Shown here piece after piece: positions 44,094-52,828 of a stretch of 64,000 bases of DNA (positions within the stretch are counted from its first letter, which is position 1; each line of letters starts with the position of its first letter). The DNA lies in contig CANDMI010000001.1 of the NCBI GenBank assembly GCA_947385775.1, positions 155,318 through 219,317 of the forward strand. Direction: 5' to 3'. The notes beneath the pieces are model-generated. The model did not search any database, was not told the origin of the DNA, and was given only the letters and a program-made list of their open reading frames with translations. The position numbers and the translations under genes were made by a program. Origin of the DNA: an uncultured Eubacterium sp. Lineage in GTDB: Bacteria > Bacillota > Clostridia > Lachnospirales > Lachnospiraceae.

Positions 44094-46067
44094 TTACAGC
44101 CCGTTTAACAGCACTTCTATCATATCACTGACCGTTTGGATATAACGGCTCGATGCGTTATATGCATTCTGGTACTTGATCATTTTTGTCAGCTCCTCGT
44201 CCGAAGACACCCCGATCACGCCGGAGCGCTGGTTTTCTGTGGCGTATACCGTGTCCTCTAAGCTTTCTGACGCGCTTTCATAAGCGGAGCCAAGTATGCC
44301 GATCTCGCCGATCATTTCCTTATAATATTCACTGTACGTATACTGGGTCGGATACCGCGGGTTGATGCACAAAGACTGCTCATCCCACAAAGTCGCCAGC
44401 TTTTGCGCCAGGTCATACGCGATCTCTTTTTCACTGTTGATATACGGCAGATTCGTAACCTGTCTTTTCAGGTTGTAATTGATCTCGGTTTCCGAGGTCG
44501 TATACTGCTTGGATAAATCATAGGAATAGTTTTCATTTAACACATAATAATCAAATCCATTGATCGTCGTCAGTATGTATTTTTCATTGCCCGGCTTATT
44601 CCATGGCGTATACGGCACATTTAAGGCCGTTGGCTCGCTTAGCCTTCCGGTCTGTTCGTTAAAGGATTTAAATGTGCTTACTTTCGTGTTGTTATCATCG
44701 TATATCTGATAGGTCTTGCCATTTAACGTGCCGGTCGCCGGAAACCTCACGGAATCGTTTACGTCCTCCACGTTGTAAATATAATAATCACGGAATTTTT
44801 TCGTCTCCGCATCATAGGCGGAAACCTTTTGGAACCTTTCGCATCCAGTCCTTGTAAACAGCTCCTGAGGCGGCTTTTTCCCGTCCGCGCCCACACAGCA
44901 GTTTTCTTCATCCAATACATAGACATTCTGGAAAGAAGAATAAGTGCCGTCGTCATTTTGGACGATCAGCTCATCCATTTTCTTCGTAGGCGACAACAGT
45001 TCGTTGATCTGGGACATGATCCCATGCACCAGGTTATCAAATTCCGCTTCTGTATTTTGCATGACCGAAAGCCCGGTGGTCTTATCGTATTCGTCCGCTT
45101 CTACATTGTTAATGTCATTAAAGTTGGATATTTTCGTCCCGCGTGACTGTACGAGCGCTTTTAATTCCCCGATATCGGTGTCAAATTCTGTGCAGATCTC
45201 CTGTGAGAAATCCAACACCTGCTCATAGTAGCCGCCCTGTTCATTTGACAAATGCGGCCAGTACGGAGTGATGTATCCGGTGGCGCGGTCTATCTGTTTT
45301 CCAATCTCATAGCAAAACATGCCGTCTACCATGAATTTCCCTTCAAAGCTTAAGGTCACCGTGCCGTCCGCCTGTTCGGAATACATGATATTTCCATATT
45401 TGCTCAATTCATCGATCGCGTTGTCCCTGGCGTCTCGCTCATTCATCGCGATCTCGCGCCCGCCAACTTCAATGCCCTGTATTTCTTTGTTCATTTCATA
45501 GATGGTTTTCGCGCATTTATTAATCGCGTCAATATCTTCTGAAATTTTATTATTCGTATTGATCTGGTAATTGGCAAGCCCCCTCATGACCGTCTGCGCG
45601 CGGCTTACGAATAAGCTTGCTTTTTGAATGACCAGGTTTTGATTGACCGTGTCGGAAGGGTCTTTCGCAAGCTCCTGGAACGACTGCCATAAGCTTGCCG
45701 GCCCGGTCAATATGTCCTGGAAAGCCGTGCCTTCCAATTCCTGAAAATAATTCTGCACTTCATCGACCGCTTCAAACATCGCGGTATAATAAGAGCTTCT
45801 CCCATTTTCCGTGCGGAACGCCTTATCTAAAAAAATGTCCCTTGCATGGACGATCTCTCCGATGGAAGTGCCAAGGCCGGTTAATTTTTTGTCAAAATTT
45901 TTGGTGTACCCTACGTTATTATAGGCGGTATCACGAAAAATAACCTGTTGACGCACATACCCTACGGTATTTACGTTGGCCAGGTTATTCGCTACATTGT
46001 TGATCGCATCCTGGGAAGCTTTTAACCCAGTATGCCCTATCATTAAGGAACCCATCCCATTAGCCAT
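44094..46067 (-). CDS. flgK: Hook-associated protein FlgK, first copy
   Basis: A 657-residue protein. IGHTGLKASQDAINNVANNL with NVNTVGYVRQ at the N-terminus, and KYQNAYNASSRYIQTVSDMI-like C-terminal helices (last residues EVLLNGL). Both ends are typical FlgK. It follows flgN, its usual chaperone gene, by 21 bases. Which of the two FlgK copies forms the junction, or whether both do, cannot be decided here. Confidence 0.88.
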   Translation of the reverse strand: MANGMGSLMIGHTGLKASQDAINNVANNLANVNTVGYVRQQVIFRDTAYNNVGYTKNFDKKLTGLGTSIGEIVHARDIFLDKAFRTENGRSSYYTAMFEAVDEVQNYFQELEGTAFQDILTGPASLWQSFQELAKDPSDTVNQNLVIQKASLFVSRAQTVMRGLANYQINTNNKISEDIDAINKCAKTIYEMNKEIQGIEVGGREIAMNERDARDNAIDELSKYGNIMYSEQADGTVTLSFEGKFMVDGMFCYEIGKQIDRATGYITPYWPHLSNEQGGYYEQVLDFSQEICTEFDTDIGELKALVQSRGTKISNFNDINNVEADEYDKTTGLSVMQNTEAEFDNLVHGIMSQINELLSPTKKMDELIVQNDDGTYSSFQNVYVLDEENCCVGADGKKPPQELFTRTGCERFQKVSAYDAETKKFRDYYIYNVEDVNDSVRFPATGTLNGKTYQIYDDNNTKVSTFKSFNEQTGRLSEPTALNVPYTPWNKPGNEKYILTTINGFDYYVLNENYSYDLSKQYTTSETEINYNLKRQVTNLPYINSEKEIAYDLAQKLATLWDEQSLCINPRYPTQYTYSEYYKEMIGEIGILGSAYESASESLEDTVYATENQRSGVIGVSSDEELTKMIKYQNAYNASSRYIQTVSDMIEVLLNGL

Positions 46068-46088
46068 AACTGCCCACCCTCCTGTGTG

Positions 46089-46601
46089 TTATTGTTTTGC
46101 GTCAAATCCGCTGCTGCCTAAAATATCCCCCGTATTATAAGCGTTTTTATTATAATTCGCCGTCTCGGGTGCGGTGCGCATACTTCGGAACAGGGTCAAG
46201 TCAAACTCGACCATGTCGAGAGCCTGATTCAGCAGTATCTGGTTTTGCCCGTTGATCTTACGGACTTCTTCTAATGCCGTTTCCAACTGATTTTTTACAT
46301 TTTTTAATTGCTGCTGTTCCTTGGGCTGGCTGTCTAGCATTTCTATGATCGCACTGATCGTAAAACCTTCTTCTGGCTTATTTAAAACAACCGCCATATC
46401 ATGCATGACTTTTTTACGGCGGTTGTCCAGATTCTGGATTTTATTTGTAATATCCTGCTCTATATCTACGATTTTTTCCAACGCCGGAACATCGGCTTTC
46501 ACTATGACCTGTTTTTTCTCCTTCGAAAGCTCCGCTAATTTTTCGTAATGTTCCTTTTCACTCTCTAGCACCTGTATCAGGTCATCCATTAAACTTGCCA
46601 C
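46089..46601 (-). CDS. flgN: FlgN-type chaperone for hook-associated proteins
   Basis: A 170-residue helical protein with FlgN-like pattern: DDLIQVLESEKEHYEKLAEL, then KEKKQVIVKADVPALEKIV and NLDNRRKKVMHDMA. FlgN holds FlgK and FlgL before export. Starts at a GTG (46601) with GAGG upstream; the next in-frame ATG is four codons later. Lies between flgM and the first flgK, the standard order. Confidence 0.85.
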   Translation of the reverse strand: MASLMDDLIQVLESEKEHYEKLAELSKEKKQVIVKADVPALEKIVDIEQDITNKIQNLDNRRKKVMHDMAVVLNKPEEGFTISAIIEMLDSQPKEQQQLKNVKNQLETALEEVRKINGQNQILLNQALDMVEFDLTLFRSMRTAPETANYNKNAYNTGDILGSSGFDAKQ

Positions 46602-46650
46602 GGCTTATCCTCGCATTCTGTAATCACAGCCACCTATCCTGCCTGGAAGC

Positions 46651-46670
46651 CAGCCAGCGATCGCTGGCTG
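46651..46670. repeat. Perfect 20-bp palindrome between flgM and flgN
   Basis: CAGCCAGCGATCGCTGGCTG directly follows the flgM stop codon. It has no loop bases, so as RNA it would form a tight hairpin only with an opened centre; as DNA it is a symmetric site. Confidence 0.7.
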
Positions 46671-46952
46671 TCAGCCCTGCGCGGCATAATAGCTTGCTAA
46701 CAATTTTTTTGCAAAATCTCCAGTATCAACGTCATATTTCCCAGATTTTATGCTTGACTTCAACTCTGCTACTCTATCTTCCCTGATATCCGGAGCTGCT
46801 GCGACTGCCTGTTTTGCGATCTGATAATCTTTGCCAGATCTTGAAATCTCAACCTGGTCACGCGCCACTGCCGTCTCTTTTATCCCCTTTGCTTTCGAAG
46901 GCTTGGTCGCATTGTATAATGTCCCGATCTGATTGTAAGCATCTATACGCAT
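46671..46952 (-). CDS. flgM: Anti-sigma-28 factor FlgM
   Basis: A 93-residue protein starting MRIDAYNQIGTLY, with the FlgM domain VEISRSGKDYQIAKQAV, RVAELKSSIKSGKYDVD and the conserved end ASYYA. It holds the flagellar sigma factor inactive until the hook is finished. The start at 46952 was chosen because AAAGGAG lies 9 bases upstream; the ATG three codons earlier touches that site. First gene of the late flagellar unit and preceded by a sigma-28-like box. Confidence 0.92.
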   Translation of the reverse strand: MRIDAYNQIGTLYNATKPSKAKGIKETAVARDQVEISRSGKDYQIAKQAVAAAPDIREDRVAELKSSIKSGKYDVDTGDFAKKLLASYYAAQG

Positions 46953-47022
46953 AGTAGGCATCTCCTTTCATCGTTTCATCCTTGAACAATTTTAAGACCT
47001 GTTTTGATGTCTTATACATCTT

Positions 47023-47049
47023 TTATCGGACGTTTTAAAAAATTCGTTA
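47023..47049 (-). promoter_or_regulatory. Sigma-28-like promoter of the flgM unit
   Basis: TAAC, 15-base spacer, TCCGATAA on the minus strand, about 70 bases before the flgM start. Confidence 0.5.
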
Positions 47050-47103
47050 GGCGTTTTTCTAATTTTGTGCAAAAATGACGGATTTATTACAGGAGGGCGC
47101 GCA

Positions 47104-48291
47104 TCAGCCATATATTTTTTCAATTGTATCTAATACCTGCTTTACGCAGTTTTCCCATGTATAATTTTTTACGGTTTTTTCGTATCCTTTTTGTATCATC
47201 TGTTTTGCGCGGTCAGGATCGCCCAGCAATTCGCGCGCATAATGCGGCAGCTCTTCCAACCGCTCCAGGTCGTATACCGCGATCTCTTCCCCGGCTATAA
47301 AATTTTCTTCGATCCAGCTGCTTTTATCCGTCAGCGCAAGGGAATGCTGGAGCATACTGTTAAAAAGCCGCTCGTGCGTGCCCGCTTTAAACCACGGCAT
47401 GACATTTAAACTGATCTTTGCGTCCGCCAGATACGAAAGCGTGTCCGCGAAAGGAATCCGATCGTCGATCCTGTGGACGTTTGGAAATTCTGACGCGGGA
47501 TGGTTTTCCCACCCCCTGCCAAGCAGCCACACTTCAAGCTTTGCCTGGGCAAGCGTCTGGATGACCCTCCCTCTGTAATACATACGCGCCATCCAGTCTA
47601 GCGGCTCGCTGCACCTAAATATCGTTTTTAGCTGCGCGTCCGTCACTTCCATTTCAAATTTGCGTATCGTCTCTAACGCCGCCTGCTCGGTCGAAAGCGC
47701 GCTGTCTTTACACATCAGCGCCGCCATTTCATAATAAAACTGGTTCATCGGCTCGCCTTTTGGAAACCACTGGTCTATTTTTTTCATCTGGTCTTCGGGC
47801 TTATAATATGTGCCAGTAAACAAAATATCATATTTTCGCTCGGAAAACGGCTTTACTTCCTGATGCGGCATGTAAGTTCCGGCATGGGGCATAAATCCCA
47901 CATGCTCTACCTCCTGCCCGAAATATTTTTTTACGTATTCCACATGGTTTTTGTCACAGCAAAGCTGGATATACTTGCGCGGATGGCGCTGCATCGTCGG
48001 ATGGAACCGAAGCGGCGGATCCACTTCTATATTAACGGCTACCGCGCCCTGCTCGTCCCAAAGCTCTATAAAAAGCTCCTCTTTCATGCCAAAGCCGTCG
48101 TAGCCTATGACCGCGTCCACCGGGCTTTGGATGTACTGGACAAAATTCGCGTAGGAATGCGGATCGCTTTCTGGCGGGTTTCTAAGGTCTAAGATGAAGG
48201 TTTCGTGGCCTTTTTGGTTTAATTGCGCGTTTAGCTGGTCCGCGTAATAGTTAAAGGATTCGATTGCTGAATAAAATAATAAGATTCTCAC
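47104..48291 (-). CDS. CgeB-type glycosyltransferase, paralogue of the gene at 28714
   Basis: A 395-residue GT-B-like enzyme. RILLFYSAIESFNYYADQL at the start, VIGYDGFGMKEEL, CCDKNHVEYVKKYFG, and the C-terminal block DAKISLNVMPWFKAGTHERL with SMLQHSLALTDKSSW. A GTG at 48291 with GGAGGT 6 bases upstream was chosen as start; an upstream ATG at 48378 has no site. Just upstream of flgM in the same direction. Probably part of the same surface or flagellin glycosylation set. Confidence 0.75.
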   Translation of the reverse strand: MRILLFYSAIESFNYYADQLNAQLNQKGHETFILDLRNPPESDPHSYANFVQYIQSPVDAVIGYDGFGMKEELFIELWDEQGAVAVNIEVDPPLRFHPTMQRHPRKYIQLCCDKNHVEYVKKYFGQEVEHVGFMPHAGTYMPHQEVKPFSERKYDILFTGTYYKPEDQMKKIDQWFPKGEPMNQFYYEMAALMCKDSALSTEQAALETIRKFEMEVTDAQLKTIFRCSEPLDWMARMYYRGRVIQTLAQAKLEVWLLGRGWENHPASEFPNVHRIDDRIPFADTLSYLADAKISLNVMPWFKAGTHERLFNSMLQHSLALTDKSSWIEENFIAGEEIAVYDLERLEELPHYARELLGDPDRAKQMIQKGYEKTVKNYTWENCVKQVLDTIEKIYG

Positions 48292-48413
48292 TGGTCTACC
48301 TCCGAAAAACGGGATTTTGTTTGGTTTAGTATAGCATGGCCGGCGCGGAAAGTCTATGGCTGGCATATGGATCAGCATAGACCCCGCCTTAATTTTTTAT
48401 AGTACACATTGTC

Positions 48414-48537
48414 ATTGTTGATTCAACAATATTTTTTATATTTTTTTTAAAAAACAGTTGACATTTCGGCTTTTCACTGTTATTATAACACCATAAACTT
48501 TTATTTCAACAATATTTACTTTAAAAAACGGTTGAAA
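48414..48537 (+). promoter_or_regulatory. Promoter and repeated operators of the hexitol PTS operon
   Basis: TTGACA (48458), 17-base spacer, TATTAT (48481) is a near-ideal sigma-A promoter. Around it are two copies of a pattern TTCAACAATATTT ... TTAAAAAAC(A/G)GTTGA, at 48422-48461 and 48505-48536, and a perfect 17-base palindrome, ATTGTTGATTCAACAAT, at 48414-48430. The first copy overlaps the -35, so a bound DeoR-type repressor would block or loop out the promoter. Confidence 0.7.
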
Positions 48538-48744
48538 TGAGGCCAACGGTTGCATAAACTGTACAAAATGTTAAAATGAAAGGAGACGATTGTTATGAAG
48601 TAAATATGAAAAAGGCATAGCGATCTTGCCGTGCCGCGCCCGGACGCTGGCTTTTTTTGCCAGATGAGATACAGACCCCCTAACTGTAAATACCATTCTG
48701 GCAGTCAGGCCGCTTATGGGCAAATGTAAGAAAGGAGTTTCGTA
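48538..48744 (+). other. Leader of the PTS operon with a tiny ORF and hairpin
   Basis: After the promoter, AAAGGAGACGATTGTT leads into ATG AAG TAA (48595-48603), and ATG AAA AAG GCA TAG follows at once. Further on, CTGGC / GCCAG forms a hairpin around a T tract (about 48648-48664). The DeoR gene starts after its own ribosome site. No other gene is seen. Confidence 0.4.
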
Positions 48745-49506
48745 ATGGATTCAATGGAGCAGCGCAGAGAGCAGATCGTTGATCTGGTAAATCAAAATGG
48801 GAATATCAGTTTTGCACAGTTAAAGGAAAAAGTCCCTCAAATATCCGAGATGACTCTGCGCACGGATTTAAAAGCTCTGGATGAAGCGAAACGGATCGTC
48901 CGTGTCCACGGAGGCGCAAAGTCTGTAGACGTCGTAATCGGAACAGATGACATGTTAAGCCGCCGGCTTGTACGCAATATTGAAGCAAAGCAGCTGATCA
49001 CGCAAAAGGCGTTAGAATTAATACGTAAGGATACAACGATTTACTTAGATTCCGGCAGCACCACGACAATGCTGGCTTCGAATATGCCTGATCAGCCCAA
49101 CCTGATCTATACAAATTCCCTGACCTGTGCGGCGGAATTAAGCAAACTGACGAAGCCGTCCGTACATATTCTTGGAGGAACACTCAACCAATACAGCATG
49201 AGCATATGCGGTATCCATTCCATTCAGAATGTAGCGGGAATTAATTTCGACCAGGCGTTTATGGGAGTCACAAGCTATTGCGAGCCTGCCGGATTCTTAT
49301 GCGGCGTAGATGACGAAACTGTTTTAAAGCAAGCGGTCATGAAGCAGGCGGAACAAAAGATCATGCTGATGGATTCTTCGAAAGTCGGCGTGAAAAACAC
49401 ATACACCATCTGCAAGTTACGCGATGTAGACTTTGTAATCTCTGATGGCGCGCTTCCAAAAAAATTTTTAGAGGAATGCGAAAAATACGGAATAGAGGTC
49501 CTTTAA
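48745..49506 (+). CDS. DeoR-family transcriptional repressor
   Basis: A 253-residue regulator. The N-terminal winged helix (RREQIVDLVNQNGNISFAQL, then EMTLRTDLKALDE) is followed by a sugar-phosphate-sensing domain with IYLDSGSTTTMLA and IYTNSLTCAAEL and ending VDFVISDGALP. Such proteins repress sugar operons and release DNA on binding a phosphorylated intermediate. First gene of its operon and probably the factor that reads the operators at 48414-48537. AAAGGAG precedes the ATG by 8 bases. Confidence 0.9.
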   Translation: MDSMEQRREQIVDLVNQNGNISFAQLKEKVPQISEMTLRTDLKALDEAKRIVRVHGGAKSVDVVIGTDDMLSRRLVRNIEAKQLITQKALELIRKDTTIYLDSGSTTTMLASNMPDQPNLIYTNSLTCAAELSKLTKPSVHILGGTLNQYSMSICGIHSIQNVAGINFDQAFMGVTSYCEPAGFLCGVDDETVLKQAVMKQAEQKIMLMDSSKVGVKNTYTICKLRDVDFVISDGALPKKFLEECEKYGIEVL

Positions 49507-49532
49507 CGATGAAAATGTAAAGGAGATAATTT

Positions 49533-51419
49533 ATGAAAAATGGTGTTCAACGTTTTGGCAAATTTCTATCTGCCATGATCATGCCAAATATTGGCGCATT
49601 GATAGCGTTTGGCTTCCTCGCCGCTTTCTTTAATCCAAGCGGCTGGCTGCCTCATAAAGGCTTTGCCACAATTTTCTCAGCAATTTTAGTATACCTGATC
49701 CCGATTTTGATCGCTTCCACAGGCGGCAAGCTTGTAGGCGGGGAACGCGGCAGCATCGTAGCCGCGATCGCGGTAGTGGGCGCCATTATGAGCGACCCTG
49801 GCACAACGATGTTAATGGCCGCTATGATCTTAGGGCCGTTGTCCGGTTTTTGCATCAAGCAATTTGACAAAGCAATCGAAGGCCGTATGCCAGCCGGGTT
49901 TGAAATGCTGATCAACAACTTTTCCGCCGGCATTATCGGAATGTTTTTGGCGATGTTTGGCTACATAGCGGTCGGCCCGTTTATGAACCTGATCTTATCT
50001 ATACTGACGGCTGGCGTAAACGTGCTTGTCGCAAATAAAATCCTGCCGCTTATCGCAGTATTTATTGAACCGGCAAAGGTTTTATTCTTAAACAACGCGA
50101 TCAACCAGGGTATTTTTACGCCGATCGCAACCGCGCAGGCGGCGGAAACCGGAAAATCCATTATGTATATGCTGGAAGCAAATCCGGGGCCTGGCCTTGG
50201 CGTGCTGCTCGCTTACATGTTTTTCTGCAAAGACGAAAAGACAAAACAGTCCGCACCGGGCGCGGTCATCATCCATTTACTCGGCGGTATCCATGAAATA
50301 TATTTCCCGTATATTTTAATGAACCCGCTTGTGATCGTAGCTCCGATCGTCGGCAATATGGTAGCGATCTTCTGGTTTAACTTAACTGGCGCAGGACTGG
50401 TAGGGCCGGCTTCCCCGGGTTCCATTATCGCGTTTTTGATGATGGCTTCCAAAGACAGCATTTTCTCGATTATAGTGGGCGTAATTCTTGCGACAGCGGT
50501 TTCCTTTGCGATCGCATCCGTGATCATCCGCATGTCTAAGGGCAAGAGCTTAGAAGAAGCGCAAGAAGATATGGCAAACCGCAAAGCCGAAGCAAAGGGC
50601 ATCCAGACTGCACAAAGCGCGGCGGATGTAAAGACCGAAGGCGTAAAGAAAATCGTATTTGCCTGTGACGCGGGAATGGGATCTTCCGCAATGGGCGCAA
50701 CGAAATTTAGAAACCGCGTGAAAGCCAAGAGGCCGGATCTGACCGTTATCAACACTTCCGTAGATAACATCCCGTCCGACTGCGACATTGCCGTTGTCCA
50801 GGTAACCCTTGTAGCGCGTGCGGAAAAATCCGCTCCGCAGGCACAGATCATTACGATCAATAATTTCCTTGCGGACCCGGCTTTGGATACATTATACGCA
50901 CAGCTGACCACACAGGCGGATTCGTCAGACAATAATACAAGCTCCACAAGCGCGCCTGCGGCTGCTCAAAAACCGGCAGAGGCTTCTGGCGCTTCAAATA
51001 AAAATATACTTGTAAAAGACGGCATTAAGTTAAATTTAAGCCCTGTTTCAAAAGAAGATGCGATCCAAAGGGCCGGAGAGCTTTTAGCAAAACTGGGATA
51101 TGTGGATATTTCTTACGCGGACGCTATGCAGGAGCGTGAAAAACTGGTTACAACTTATATGGGCATGGGCGTTGCGATCCCGCACGGCACTTCTCAGGCA
51201 AAGGGCACGGTAAAACGGACTGGCATTGTACTGATGCAGTATCCGGAAGGCGTAGACTTTGGCGATGAAAAAGCGCAGCTTGTATTTGGCATCGCAGGCG
51301 TTGGCGACGAACACTTAGACCTGCTTGGCAAAATCTGCACGGTGCTTGAGGATGAAGATACGTTAGAGAAATTAAAGACTACGAATGATATCGACTGGAT
51401 TATGAAACAGTTGAATTAA
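49533..51419 (+). CDS. mtlA: Mannitol-family PTS permease, fused EIICBA
   Basis: A 628-residue fused phosphotransferase permease. Residues 1-340 form the membrane EIIC, with GGIHEIYFPYILMNP near residue 251 as the substrate motif of the mannitol family. EIIB follows at about 375-465 with active Cys in VFACDAGMGSSAMGA, then an Ala/Ser/Thr/Pro linker, then EIIA at about 495-628 with active His in VAIPHGTSQAKG. The fused C-B-A order is as in enterobacterial MtlA. The partner genes suggest the substrate may be another hexitol, so the symbol is by family only. Confidence 0.88.
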   Translation: MKNGVQRFGKFLSAMIMPNIGALIAFGFLAAFFNPSGWLPHKGFATIFSAILVYLIPILIASTGGKLVGGERGSIVAAIAVVGAIMSDPGTTMLMAAMILGPLSGFCIKQFDKAIEGRMPAGFEMLINNFSAGIIGMFLAMFGYIAVGPFMNLILSILTAGVNVLVANKILPLIAVFIEPAKVLFLNNAINQGIFTPIATAQAAETGKSIMYMLEANPGPGLGVLLAYMFFCKDEKTKQSAPGAVIIHLLGGIHEIYFPYILMNPLVIVAPIVGNMVAIFWFNLTGAGLVGPASPGSIIAFLMMASKDSIFSIIVGVILATAVSFAIASVIIRMSKGKSLEEAQEDMANRKAEAKGIQTAQSAADVKTEGVKKIVFACDAGMGSSAMGATKFRNRVKAKRPDLTVINTSVDNIPSDCDIAVVQVTLVARAEKSAPQAQIITINNFLADPALDTLYAQLTTQADSSDNNTSSTSAPAAAQKPAEASGASNKNILVKDGIKLNLSPVSKEDAIQRAGELLAKLGYVDISYADAMQEREKLVTTYMGMGVAIPHGTSQAKGTVKRTGIVLMQYPEGVDFGDEKAQLVFGIAGVGDEHLDLLGKICTVLEDEDTLEKLKTTNDIDWIMKQLN

Positions 51420-51474
51420 CGCAGCCGGAATTTGAAATAATATTTGTATGAATCGAATGGATTTTGATAAATCG

Positions 51475-51530
51475 TATTATGCAAACGGATTTTCCAGATA
51501 GTTATAGTTATACTATGCAAATGGATTTTC
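51475..51530 (+). repeat. Intergenic 20-bp direct repeat
   Basis: TATTATGCAAACGGATTTTC (51475-51494) and TACTATGCAAATGGATTTTC (51511-51530) differ at 2 positions. A third, weaker copy (GAATGGATTTTGA) starts near 51455. They lie in the 140-base gap between the PTS and dehydrogenase genes. Confidence 0.6.
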
Positions 51531-51565
51531 TTAAAAATTAATATAAAATATAGGAGGGTATGACA

Positions 51566-52828
51566 ATGAAAGTAAAAGGTGTAAGGCTTCATGGCGCGCA
51601 TGATATCAGGCTGGAAGAGTTTGAGCTTCCTGAGATCAAAGACGATGAGATTTTAGTTCGGGTTGTGAGCGACAGTATCTGCATGTCCACATGGAAAATG
51701 GTGCAGGCTGGCAAAGACCACAAGCGTGTGCCGGAAAACGTAGCGGAGCATCCGGTTATTATCGGACATGAATTTACCGGGGATATTGTAAAGGTAGGCT
51801 CCAAATGGAAAGACCAGTTCCATGAAGGCAAAAAATTCGCGCAGCAGCCTGCGATCCCAGGACAGATGGAGTCGCCTGGATATTCCTATGAATTTTTCGG
51901 CGGCGCGGCTACTTACTGCATTTTCCCAAATGACATTATCGAAAAAGGATGCATCTGGGAGTACGACGGGGACAGCTATTTTGAAGCGTCTCTTGGCGAG
52001 CCTATGAGCTGCTGCATCGGCGGATACCACAGCAATTACCATACGGAGCACCTTTCTTATGAACACAAAATGGGCACTTTAGCCGGAGGGGACATTTTAA
52101 TCCTGGGCGGCTGCGGGCCTATGGGTCTTGGCGCGGTAAGCTACGGCCTTGCTTTTGAAAACAAGCCGAAACGCATCGTTGTTACGGATATCAACGACGC
52201 AAAAATTGCCCGCGCAAAGGAAGTGATCTCAGAGGAAGAAGCGAAACAAAAAGGCGTAGAACTGCATTATGTAAATACCGCAAATATGGCAGACCCGGTT
52301 GCGGAGCTGCGCGCGATCACAGAGGGCGTTGGCTACAGTGATGTATTTGTCTATGCTCCGGTACAGTCCATTGCGGAAATGGGCAATAAGCTCCTTGCAG
52401 TAGACGGATGCCTGAATTTCTTCGCAGGCCCGACAGACACGCAGTTTTCCGCAAATATGAACCTGTACGACTGCCATTATGCAAGGACAAAGATCATGGG
52501 CTCTACCGGCGGCAACACAGACGATATGAAGGAAGCCATCGCAAAATCCGCAGCAGGGGAGATCAATTCAGCCGTTATGGTTACGCATGTAGGCGGCATT
52601 GATTCTATCGTGGATACGACAAACAATCTGCCGAACATTCCAGGCGGGAAAAAGCTGGCTTATATCCAGTTCGATATGCCGATGACCGCGATCGAAGACT
52701 TTGGCAAGCTGGGAGAAAAAGATCCGTTCTTTAAAGATCTGGATGAATGCTGCAAGAGACATAAAGGGCTTTGGTCAAAGGAAGCGGAAGATATGCTGTT
52801 TGAACATTATGGGAGGAAAGACGCATGA
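51566..52828 (+). CDS. Zinc-dependent polyol-phosphate dehydrogenase (sorbose-1-phosphate reductase-like)
   Basis: A medium-chain dehydrogenase of 420 residues. VVSDSICMSTWKMVQAG and IGHEFTGDIVKVG are the catalytic zinc region, and ILGGCGPMGLGAVSYG is the NAD-binding turn. It resembles SorE-type L-sorbose-1-phosphate reductases, which interconvert a ketose-1-phosphate and a hexitol phosphate. AGGAGGG stands 7 bases before the ATG at 51566. Its stop overlaps the next ATG, linking it to the 1-phosphofructokinase gene. The exact polyol is unknown. Confidence 0.8.
   Translation: MKVKGVRLHGAHDIRLEEFELPEIKDDEILVRVVSDSICMSTWKMVQAGKDHKRVPENVAEHPVIIGHEFTGDIVKVGSKWKDQFHEGKKFAQQPAIPGQMESPGYSYEFFGGAATYCIFPNDIIEKGCIWEYDGDSYFEASLGEPMSCCIGGYHSNYHTEHLSYEHKMGTLAGGDILILGGCGPMGLGAVSYGLAFENKPKRIVVTDINDAKIARAKEVISEEEAKQKGVELHYVNTANMADPVAELRAITEGVGYSDVFVYAPVQSIAEMGNKLLAVDGCLNFFAGPTDTQFSANMNLYDCHYARTKIMGSTGGNTDDMKEAIAKSAAGEINSAVMVTHVGGIDSIVDTTNNLPNIPGGKKLAYIQFDMPMTAIEDFGKLGEKDPFFKDLDECCKRHKGLWSKEAEDMLFEHYGRKDA

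Noticed and set aside
46651-46670. GCGATCGC in the palindrome as a genome-wide HIP1-like marker
   Set aside because: GCGATCGC is not seen as an over-represented motif elsewhere in the window; only the longer palindrome is notable.
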